NCBI GenBank assembly: GCA_964058845.1
Contig: CAXKVR010000509.1
Location: forward strand, 1-64,000
Reading direction: 5' to 3'
DNA from: Carex sylvatica
Lineage: Eukaryota; Streptophyta; Magnoliopsida; Poales; Cyperaceae
Length of the DNA: 64,000 bases
Within the stretch, counting starts at the first letter, position 1. Every line of letters begins with the position of its first letter. The translations under genes were made by a program, and so were the position numbers. Shown piece by piece: positions 12,678-22,575 of this stretch. The notes under the pieces were generated by a model. It was not told the origin of the DNA, did not search any database, and worked only from the letters and a program-made list of their open reading frames with translations.

Positions 12678-13101
12678 ATGAAGGGAATTGTCATAATATC
12701 CATTGTGTTGGTTCTGGTGATGAGCTCTTCTTGCGCAGGAGCTCCGAAGAAAATAATAAAAGACAAACCTCAGAATTTCTTGACCGAAAAAACAGTATCA
12801 GAAAAATCTTTCCAGATTGATGGAGATAAGAGGGGACAACACTATGAGTATGTCATGCAGCCTGTGCTAAGCCACCCTCATGATTTTTTTTTTTTTTTTT
12901 TTAATTTTGTATATTAAAATTTAATTAAATTTTCATTTAATCTAATTAGTTTCTCTCATAAAATGACAAATACGTGCTTCTAGCCTAGAGGTTAGAGTTT
13001 CATCTGTTTACTCACTCTTATTCAAATTTTCAAGTTACAGCTACCCAGGAGAGAGGACACTTACTCATACGAATGGCCACTACCCGCAGATACCGCCATG
13101 A
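12678..13101 (+). CDS. Small secreted peptide precursor, copy B
   Basis: Exons 12678-12847 and 13041-13101, intron 12848-13040 (GTATGT .. TTACAG), 76 residues. The signal peptide (about residues 1-22) is identical to copy A. The propeptide differs by R24K, E30K and G52R only. Exon 2 completes an Asp codon and then reads YPGERTL, THTNGHY and PQIPP before TGA. The tail is Pro-rich and five residues longer than in copy A. The Asp-Tyr pair fits the context used by plant tyrosylprotein sulfotransferase, and a Pro-rich C-terminal 15-20-mer fits a processed peptide hormone; both are inferences. Copy B looks like the less degraded form because its reading frame ends at a motif-like tail. Antisense open frames over exon 2 are shadows. 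Activity, processing site and family remain unknown. Confidence 0.55.
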
Positions 13102-13595
13102 TGTGGTTCTTGCTGCCTCAGAAATGAATGCAAATTAAAAATGTGATTGCCCAAAGTATGAAGTGGTGAATATATATCATGTGAGACTGTGTGCATGTGT
13201 ATGGCTTGACTATAGTTTGTATGATAATATATAGTAAGGAGAATATATATTCCATGTATAATAATCTTAGATCGATCGATGTACGTGATACATATGCATA
13301 AATATATAGTTGCAATATAAGAAAATAAACAATCTAAATTATGATATGTACCTAGTCCAAACAGATGTTGAAGACTCGACTTAAAATAATCGCAACTCAA
13401 ATCCTGAACTAGTGAAGGTTTTGGTAGAACTTTTTTTTATTAACTTGCCTTTTAATTTTTATGATATTGATGGCACTGGCTGGAGCCTCTCATTCACAGT
13501 TGAAATGACAATTACGGCCCAATTAGCCCTATCAGGAACCCTAAAAAAAAACAATTGGGCGCACAGAAGCAGCGCTTCGCCTGTAGGCATCCTAA

Positions 13596-13917
13596 GAGCA
13601 TCCGCATCTCTGAAATGATCAACTGTATTTCTAAATAATTATTAACCATATTTTATAAATTAAGGTCTCTAAAATTTCTAACTCTCATATTTCTGAAATT
13701 AATTTTAGAGTTTCTATTAAGTCAAGTCAACAACAAATTAAAAAAGAGAAATAATTTGAACCAATTATTTAGTTAGCATAGAGTTTATAAACAGTTTCTT
13801 AATAATAAGCTTTACTGTATAGTTTATAAAAAAAAAAAATCTCTCACATTTTAAAACTGAATTAGAAACTACCACATCAGATTAAAAACTCTAATAATTT
13901 CAGGGATATAGATGCTC
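13596..13917. mobile_element. PIF/Harbinger-like MITE (322 bp)
   Basis: Ends are GAGCATCCGCATCTCTGAAAT and its near inverted copy (GAGCATCTATATCCCTGAAAT read from the right), flanked by TAA on both sides (13593-13595, 13918-13920). The duplicated locus has one TAA and no insert at 2005-2007. A 3-bp TAA duplication is characteristic of the PIF/Harbinger (Tourist-like) group. The interior is non-coding. Confidence 0.85.
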
Positions 13918-14634
13918 TAAGAAACAAAATTCAAGTTCGATCGATCTTTATATTCATAATATTTTAAAAAAATCATCATTCCTGTATGAATTTTTCAAAT
14001 CTCATTTCATACCAGAAACATTGCATTATTCAATATAAATTAATTTGTTGACAATTAATTCCAATTTTAAATTAATCTATTCACAAGAATTAGTGTGACA
14101 ACTAATTTATTTTAATCCATTTATATTAATTTGCAGGTCGAATATCCAGCAAAAAAAATGCAAATGTAAATTCTGACTTTATGCATAACTTTTGATAGAA
14201 AATATTGATTCCATATTATGACTCAATTTCAGAAAGCTCACAAAGAGATCTACATGAATTACCGATTAAACTTGTAACCGTCATTCTCGAATCAAGTCTG
14301 AAAAATTGATTTGAAATTTCTAAACATCACCAATTATTTATTTTCTTTTTATTTAAAATCGAAATGACCCTTTTAAGATAATTTATTAGAAGTCACTAAA
14401 AATATTTATTTATTCTATTATTTTTTCGAATTTATTTTACAGTACAAAAGGTGGAATGCTCATTATTCAATGTTCTTTACAATGTGAATAAAATCGCTAT
14501 TATAAAGACGCAGTATGCTGTACCTGTATGCAGAGGCAAAGTCTCTGTCACAGATTAAAAACGCAGCCCTCATTGCCAGACCCGTTAGCAATGATGCCCA
14601 AATTATTTTTGCAAAGGAGCATGCTAAAAAATTA

Positions 14635-17177
14635 GGAAATGTCTAATTGTTCACAAGCTTTTGTTCACCATTTGTTCACAAATTTGACTTGCGCGAATAC
14701 TATAAAACTACTTCTACATGTTGTATAATTAAACAATATATCATATAAAATATATCAGTTAATAACAAAATATTTAGCAACTATTTGAAGTGGTCTCATA
14801 ATAGTTAGAAATAGATTGCAACTTGCACAACCGGACAAACAAATGTACTTTCAAACTATATTTTTGGAAATTACAGTTATAGAAAGTTATTGGCAGTTAG
14901 TGTTAGTTGTTAGCAGTTATTTTGACAAAAAAGTGACAAAAAGACCAAATTAAAATTTTCAATTAATTTTTTTTATTCTTTTTTCTCGATTTAATGAACA
15001 CACAAATAAATCATCAAAATAATGAATACTATAAAATTGACCACTTTAACTATAAAAATAAAATGTACAAACTATAAAATTATAGACATGCAAAACTCAC
15101 AGATGAAAACGATAAACTAAAATGTTGAAAAATATCAATTTTCAATACTGTAAAAATATCAAGTTAAACTGTGAAATCAAAAAGTAAAAACAATAAAATT
15201 ACAAAATTGTAAAATTAGCAGATTAAACAAAATTTTAAAAATATTAATTTACAATACTGTAAAATAGTCAACTAAAACTGTGAAAATAAAAAATAAAAAC
15301 TATAAATTTACAACATAGTAAAATTAGCAGATTAAAACGATTAAAATACAATTGAAAAAATATAAATTTTCAATACTATAAAATTGTGAACTTAAACTGT
15401 GAAAACAAAACGTAAAAACTATAAAATTTTAATAATGTAAAATAAGCATATTAAAATTATAAAACAAAATGTAAAAAAAAATATAAAATTTCAATACTAT
15501 AAAATTATCAACTTAAACTACAAAAACAAAACATACAACCTACAAACAATTAATACTGTAAAAAATTTAAATCTAAAATATAAATCAATTCCATGTATAC
15601 TGTAAAATTTCTAAATCTAAACATACATCCATCATCTGTTCAACAAACCCATAAAATTCACCACACAGCATCTGTTCAACACAAACCGTAATATTCACAT
15701 CAGTTTAACAGCATCTGCTCAACACAAACAATAATATTCACTACACAATAGCAAACCTAATTATATCATTCAACATCCAGAATAACATCAAAAAAATAAT
15801 GAAAAGATAAAACTTCTACATTAAAAACCTCCTGTGATCATTGTTCGGATGAGTAAGAAGCATCATCACAAGAGCCACACGTTCTTTTGAGATATCACCC
15901 TGCATACAAATAAAATAAACAATGAAACAAATTGAATTTATTACATTTATATACTGAAAAACTATGAACTATATCATATAAAACACTTTATGTATCATGT
16001 AAAACAGTGAACTATATTATGTAAAATTGTGAACTATATACAGTAAACCTGTAAACATCAATAATAATAGATACTATAAAATAGTACATATATCATATAA
16101 AAATGTGAACTACATCCTGTAAAAATACTCTACATATTTCACCAGATCTGAAGTGGTATATGTTAATTGACTCCTTCAGAGACGACAAAATCTCATCATG
16201 TTCTTCTCTCGAAGGTGAAATCGAATACTGTAAAACAAAATATAGAATCATGTAATTTCGTACATCAGACAATTCAAAATAACGACATAAAAAAATGAAC
16301 TATGCATTTCAAATCAGACCATCAGATAATGCGAGATCCGTTATTGAACAGTAAATGATAGAATTAAAATTCAAATCAATGTTCATATAATGCATACACG
16401 CCTAAGACTACATCAATTCAAATAAAACTTCAATAGAAACAAGAAAATCATGATTATCAATTTAAATCAATAGAAAGAGCGAAACTTAAATAGATTAATA
16501 AATAAACAAGTTGTTTTGAATACTGTAAAACCGCAAGATGCATATTGTAAAATTACAAAGTGAATACTGTAAAATAATCCGATTATGCTCCAGATTGCCT
16601 CGCTCTTATCTCTCTTCTCCAGATCGCCTCGCTCTCATCTCTCTCCACCAGATCGCTCCTTTAGATAGCCTCTCTTAGATCGTCTCTCTCCATTAGAATC
16701 TAAGAGAGATGCTGGAGAAGTCTATCGGAGAGAAGAAAGCGCCAACGAGTAGTGGCGCCGGCGAGCGACAAGCGGCGAGTAGTGGTGTTACCGTTGAAAA
16801 ATGAACTGTAGGAAAGTAGGCCATTCAGATCTGCACGATTAGGAACCCGTCAAAGAGGAGACCGTCAAAGGAGAGGTCGTCGGAGGGAAGGGGTCCGGTG
16901 TGACCTGGATTTTGTCAGAGGAGAGACTGTCGGAGAGGAAGTCAAGGAAGAAAGAGAACCGATCGGGAAGAAAGCGTAATGGATTTTGTTTCTAAAAAGT
17001 GAAATGATCCGTAAATTTGAAGAGAGAGAGAAAGAGAAGAGGAGAAATTTTAAATACGGTAGTTTAAGAGACAGTTACGCGGCTGTTCATTAATTATGAT
17101 TAATGACAGTTTAAAATCTATTTGATCAGTCTGTGGACAAATCGTAGACAGCAGTCCGTGAATAAAAACCATTTCCC
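14635..17177 (-). mobile_element. Non-autonomous Mutator-like element (2,543 bp)
   Basis: Flanked by a perfect 9-bp target duplication AAAAAATTA (14626-14634 and 17178-17186); copy A of the segmental duplication has this string once and no insert. The ends are imperfect inverted repeats of about 50 bp beginning (G)GGAAATG and sharing TTCAC, ATTTGT and CACA blocks. No transposase is present. The right end (about 16590-17060) is GC-richer, with CTCTCT and GGCGCCGGCGAG stretches like a 5' leader on the minus strand. On that strand 16227-16143 and 15899-15829 look like short exons between good AG and GT signals, so it may carry a captured or residual gene fragment, but their phases do not join cleanly. 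Rest of the interior: degenerate AT-rich repeats. Confidence 0.88.
15010..15560. repeat. Degenerate ~120-bp repeats inside the Mutator-like element
   Basis: Phrases such as CAATACTGTAAAA, AACTTAAACTGTGAAAA and AAAATTAGCAGATTAAA recur about four times at roughly 115-125 bp spacing. TACTGTAAAA also recurs out to about 16580. The copies are diverged and AT-rich. Confidence 0.6.
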
Positions 17178-17508
17178 AAAAAATTATGCTCTCTGGTTTC
17201 CAGAAAACATTTGCACATAAGACACATCCTAAAGAAACAGTACATCCCCCAAGTATTTCCTGAGTCAATGTTGTCTCCACTTGCTGAATTCTCGTATGGC
17301 ATTTTTAACATTTGGCCCCACCTGTCATTAAACGGGGGAGAACATTCACCTATATATATGGTTATATCCCTGTTATTCTTAAGCATAATTACAATCAAAC
17401 ATTATAAGAGGTTTTCTTGATTTTGTTAATTTCTCAAAAATTACAAACTCGAGTTTACGTTGCCATGGCCTCATTGAGTACACTTTCTTAGAGTAAGATC
17501 TTAAGACT

Positions 17509-18744
17509 ACATATCCATTTTTTTCTTTTTTATTTCTGCCTCTCCTTAAGGCCTTAATTAATTTTTTTTTTTTGACCTTTCTACTTCCAACAAGTCCGGT
17601 AAAACATGAAATATTTACGTCAAGATCAAGTTATATCCATCAACGTACCTAGATATATATAAATCTTGATACACCTAGATAAATTAAGTTTATTCGATAA
17701 GTTTGATAAGTTAAATAAATTATTTTTAATAAATTATGAATATATTAATATAATTTTAATGAAAATAATTAATTATCTATATAATTTCGATTAATCAACC
17801 GCATACTAATTAACACTTAGCGGTAATCCGTCCGTTCAACGAGCGTTTACCGTTATTTATAACACTGATGTATATAATTGCAAATCTCCAAAATATCATT
17901 TACATCCATCAACCTAGATACAGAATGGGTCACCATTATTTATTATTGTATGTTCATTGCGAGACTTAAATTTATAAAATAAATGAAAAAGTAAAAAAAA
18001 GTGCCAATTGTTCTCAACCAACAAATTTTGATTATTGAAATCTAAATATCTTAGCTAACACATGGTGTACTATTTGTCTTATATTTTTCAACGGATTTCA
18101 GCTGAAAAATTATTAATGGATTTCAGCAATAATTGGAAAAAACCTCCTAAAGTGTTTCAAGATCAGAAAGCCAAATTATCTAATTTAATAAAAAAAATAT
18201 TATTTACTTTTTGTGAGTCAATTATTTGTTTATTTTTGTTTTTTTAAATATATTTTGTATTTTTGAAAAAATTAACACATTTTCAGGTTACAATATCTTA
18301 TCAATTATGTACAGGCTATCAATTATAAACTTTTTGTTAAAACAGTATTAAAAGATAAAACAAATTATATATTATTTTATTTTATTTTGTGATTTTTTTG
18401 TATTAATTAACAATATGTATTTCCTTTCTTGTTTAGTTTATTATAATTGGTTTTCTTCAATATCCTATTACATGTAAAAAACAATATGAAATATATTTTA
18501 CCTGTCATCAACTTGACTGCTTATTTATTTATATAAAGTTTGTTAAATATCAAATGCAAATTGCATGCTAGTACCACATTTATCATTCATTTTGCATTTT
18601 TTTTGCATTTTTTTTTGATATTTTTTTTGGCTCAATTCAACGTAGTGAGTCGTAAAGAATTTGTGAGTGAAAAACTTAATGCCAAGTGTTATTGAATTAT
18701 GCTTCTTAAAATTTAATGCCAAGTGTTATCAAATTAAGCTCCTT
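17509..18744. other. AT-rich intergenic DNA
   Basis: No gene or clear element. Poly-T and TTTTGCATTTT runs occur near 18590-18630. The phrase AATGCCAAGTGTTAT occurs twice (about 18680 and 18717). The open frame at 18062-18247 has no domain. Confidence 0.4.
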
Positions 18745-18968
18745 GGTCATATTTGATTGTGGAGTAAGAGGTGAAGTAAACTCCTTACTTTACGTTTAAG
18801 GAGCCAAACGAGAAGTAAAATAGAAGTAAGAAGTGAGCTAAATCAGAGTAACTTATTCCACCTAAAGAGGTGATTTAACTTACTCCACAAAACATGATTA
18901 ACTTATTCCACCTTAGCTTAGAGTAAGCAATTTACTCGGATTAAAATTACTCACAACCAAACATGACC
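18745..18968. mobile_element. Small MITE (224 bp)
   Basis: Inverted ends GGTCATATTTGATTGTG and GGTCATGTTTGGTTGTG (right end read inward) flank an interior of mirrored AGTAAG/CTTACT words. CTT lies on both sides (18742-18744, 18969-18971). The 3-bp flank and the TTTGGTTG-type end suggest a PIF/Harbinger-like MITE, though CTT is not the usual TWA target. Confidence 0.6.
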
Positions 18969-19589
18969 CTTATTAGTTATAAGCAAACGATTGAACATCA
19001 CAAAAATATCTACTAAAAATATATTATTATAGTGACCATTAAATTTTAACAGGAAGATTAATGAGACAATGATATGACATTATATATTAGTATTTGCATC
19101 AGAAACTATTTTATTTATCCATCGATGTAGCAAAAGCATTGCTTGAAATATAAAATATAAATAAATTAAAAAATGGAATGCTTTTTGTTCTTGAAAATTG
19201 TAAAAATTATAAAATAATAACAACAATAATAATATATAACGATTAATTATTGCATAATTTTAAGTGATTTCTATGGTTCGATTCATTTACCAAAGCTCAA
19301 AAAATCCAGACCATTACTTAACAAGTCCATTCTGATTGTCTCTTATTTAATAACCTGCCTAAACTGACTCATACTTGATAAGCCTAATTCAATCCGTCTA
19401 GACCCAACTTTTGCAACAACTAAAGTATAGGTTCGCAGTTGTTAAAGGAGGAGGAAGAATTGCATATATACCACTCAAAAACATTTAAATTATATATTTA
19501 CAACTTCAAATTCTATAACTATGTATTTATCATTATAAATTATAATAATTCACATATTCACCAAATATAAATTAAATATAGTATAAATA
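18969..19589. other. AT-rich intergenic DNA
   Basis: I see no coding or repeat structure beyond short A/T tracts. Confidence 0.4.
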
Positions 19590-19598
19590 TATTCAAAA

Positions 19599-20006
19599 GA
19601 GTAGAACTAGGGTGCTCTTAAGTTCACCGAGTTTTTTGGTGAACTCAAGTCTAAAACTCGTCAAATCGGTTTCAAATGACGAATCTGAACCGTTGAAACC
19701 CACCTACCTTACGAGTGATGCATCTACATGTACAAAAAATTAATTTTGAAATTAATTTTGAGTCAAGTGGTTAAAAAAAGTTCAAAAAATAACTGCATTA
19801 AAATTAATGTATTAACCTTCTAATTTTGACCGCTTGACTTTAAACTAAATTAATTCAAATATTTAAAATTTTCATATGTAGACGCATCACTCGTAAGGTA
19901 GGCGGGTCTCAACGGTTCAGATTCGTCGTTTGAAACCGATTTGATGAATTTTAGACTTGAGTTCACCATGGGACTTGGTGAACTTAATAACACCCTAGTT
20001 CTACTC
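19599..20006. mobile_element. Mutator-like MITE (408 bp), hairpin family 2
   Basis: Long near-perfect inverted repeats (about 150 bp per arm) begin GAGTAGAACTAGGGTG. They are bounded by a perfect 9-bp duplication TATTCAAAA (19590-19598, 20007-20015). The arms share TTAAGTTCACC, AACTCAAGTCTAAAA and CCTACCTTACGAGTGATG. There is no coding capacity. Relatives lie at about 47082-47466 and 61273-61680. Confidence 0.88.
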
Positions 20007-20015
20007 TATTCAAAA

Positions 20016-22031
20016 ACTACAATTAAGTAAGGATTAACTAAAACTGAACAAATTCTCCACATTCGGATTGGACTCTTGTCTTCTTCAGCTCTCGCTTGCA
20101 CCTATTGCACATTTTTTATAACCTCTCCCGTTGACTCCTGCATGAGTCGCTACTCTATTATTACAATCAGTTTTTGACAACAGGAGTGTTAGCGGTTTCT
20201 GCTTGCACAGAGTGGTAGGAGAATGTGTGACCAAAACTACTATCGTAATTGAGTTGAAATGAGATGGTGACAGGAGACACGTAGAGAAGCACGTCTTAAT
20301 GTTGTTATCCATTATTAGAGCGGGTACAAGAAAATGAGTTTAGTTTTTATTGATCCTTGGTTGATTGTAGTTTCTCCAATCTTAAACATAATTAATTTAT
20401 ATTTTGAGTACATTTAAATTACATTTGATAAATATTTGATAAATATGTGAGTTATTAGAATTTAATATGTTACGTAATTATGAAATTTGGAGTGGTAAAT
20501 ATTTAATTTCAAAGTTTTTGAGTGATTTATATAAAATTCCCCCCAAAATCAAAAGGTGATCCGATGGCAATAGACCAAATTTTGTCCTATGCTACGACTG
20601 TTTAGAATCTACCAATGCCATTAATTAATTATACGGCTATAAATTAGTGAAATAACCTAACTATTAAAGCAAAATATATGCTTACAAATTAATCCAAGTT
20701 CTTTATAGAAAATATATTACAAATATAGACACTATTTTTAATTGCAATTTTGACGACAAGTATAAACTAATAGAAAATTATGTAATCAACTAATAAACAT
20801 GTACAATCAACCAATGCTTGAATTTTTTTTAATTAGCATGCAATCTAGACAATAACCTTGCATTATTTATTTATTTACTTATAATGATTATTTAGTTACC
20901 TTTTTCAGTTCCAACTGAAAAGATTTTGACACAGGCTGAAGAACTTCATCTCTGAATTGGGTGGGTAGGTTGAGACAGACACGACAATCACTAGAGTTAA
21001 GCTAAAATTTGGTTGTTCAATGCGACTCAATACTTTGTCAATTGTTTTTGCCAGGTTCTTTGCTCCAGCTAGATAACATGTACAGAAAAGAAGCAACCAC
21101 CATGGAGTTTCATATATGCTTAAAGTTGTTGTCCTTGCAATTTGGGTTGCTAATAATTAGCTGATATAGTCATTTCAGCATATGGTCAATTTCACTTCCA
21201 GTACTTCAGATCAGTAGTCAACTTGTCTTGGCCCCGTTAATTAATTTATTTTTTTTTTTTTTTTTTTTACAGACAAGTAATAACCTTACTACAGAAATGG
21301 TTCGTACTATGCTTCAACATTTATGCTTTTTCTATTCTAAATAAGTTAAAAAAATTAAAAACATCCTCTTGAATGCCTATTTTTTTTTTTTCTTTCTAAT
21401 TTTGGATAATAATTTTTTTTTTCCCAACATGTTAGAGTCCATTTTTTTTAATTTTGGAAACTTAATTCTTATATATATTTTTAAAACTTCTCTGGTGGTG
21501 AAGGTTGATATTACATAATTACCAGCTTTTTTTTTTCTCCATTTGAATGTAGTTAAAATGGTGCATCATCTATTACTACTATTAGAGAGGATATTAATTA
21601 ATTAATGTAACTATTCTTTTGATCTTGCCAAAAAGGTCGTCGGTTCATCATCCCAATTGCATCCAATTGAAGAACTCCACCAACCTTTTCTTTCTCTTCC
21701 TAACAAATAAACAATAACCCCCTCTATTTCTGAAAAATACCTGGAGCTCAAAAGAAAGGAAAAACTTGACAAACAAAAAAAAAGAAAAACAATAAAATAC
21801 AAGGACCCAAATTATTGAAGGCTTCACAATTCGAGTCTGTTTATGTCAAAATTAGGAAGGTAAGCTCTTTTACAATTTTCCTCTTTTAAAAAAAAAAAAA
21901 ATTATTTTTAGAGTAATGAAAGAAAGCTGAGAATGCCCTCTTTGGAAAAAGTTTCAAACATAGGAAAGAGCATGGTTTCTGCATCATTTTGAAGAGGAGG
22001 CGTTGAACTGAGGGACAACACTCTTTGAAGG
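20016..22031. other. AT-rich intergenic DNA
   Basis: No gene is supported. The open frames at 20085-20312 (minus) and 20905-21096 (minus) are in sequence less AT-rich than the surroundings and could be old gene fragments, but I recognise nothing. T-runs lie at 21247-21267 and 21380-21393. Confidence 0.35.
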
Positions 22032-22130
22032 TCTTTTAAGGGTTTATGGCTTATCTCCGTATTTTGCTTGTCTTTTAAGGGCTTATGGCTTATCTCCCTA
22101 TTTTGCTTGTCTTTTAAGGGTTTATGGCTT
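22032..22130 (+). repeat. 39-bp tandem repeat, about 2.5 copies
   Basis: TCTTTTAAGGG(T/C)TTATGGCTTA starts at 22032, 22071 and 22110, exactly 39 bp apart, with only single-base differences. Confidence 0.85.
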
Positions 22131-22407
22131 AATTTACCAAATGTATTGTAGGGTATATGTACAGACGTACAGTTTTCATTTTATTTACCAAATACATGTT
22201 AATGTACCATTAAGTGTCAAATTAAAGACCACTAATTACCACTAAATGGAATGTACTTAAATTCAAATGTAGACAACTAAATTACAATCAGCATATCACA
22301 ACACCAGTCCACCATTAAGTGCCAAATGCTGACGACAAACAAACAAAATTCTTTACAAGAAATAAAACAGACATTTTAAGCTCACAACTAATCTACAATT
22401 CCCAATC

Positions 22408-22572
22408 AAGGAAGACTACTGACATGAGTTACATAGACCGATTCATCCTAGAACAAGGCCATCTCCTTCAAGACCACTATGGTTAACTCCATAACTAATC
22501 TAGTATTTCAAAACAAGGAAGATTACTGACATAAGTTACATAGATAGAACCATCCTAGAAGAAGGTAATCTT
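22408..22572 (+). repeat. Short duplication next to the SINA-like stop codon
   Basis: AAGGAAGACTACTGACAT.. through ..CATCCTAGAA (about 22408-22460) recurs at about 22517-22570, about 109 bp away. On the minus strand this is the presumptive 3' UTR of the SINA-like gene. Confidence 0.7.
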
Positions 22573-22575
22573 CTT

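Larger units (their letters stand above)
11603..17508 (+). repeat. Segmental duplication, copy B
   Basis: Copy B aligns with 1-3108 throughout, with scattered substitutions and small indels. It is longer because of a 322-bp MITE (13596-13917) and a 2,543-bp Mutator-like element (14635-17177), both absent from copy A. The offset between copies is about 11.6 kb. Similarity stops at TTAAGACT (17501-17508). Confidence 0.9.

Noticed and set aside
16590..17060. Protein gene in the GC-rich end of the Mutator-like element
   Set aside because: No open frame of useful length; it looks like a leader or terminal region only.
20905..21096. Minus frame with AGAKNLAKTIDKVLSRIEQ
   Set aside because: Looks protein-like but no family recognised, no splice or promoter context; left as possible fragment only.
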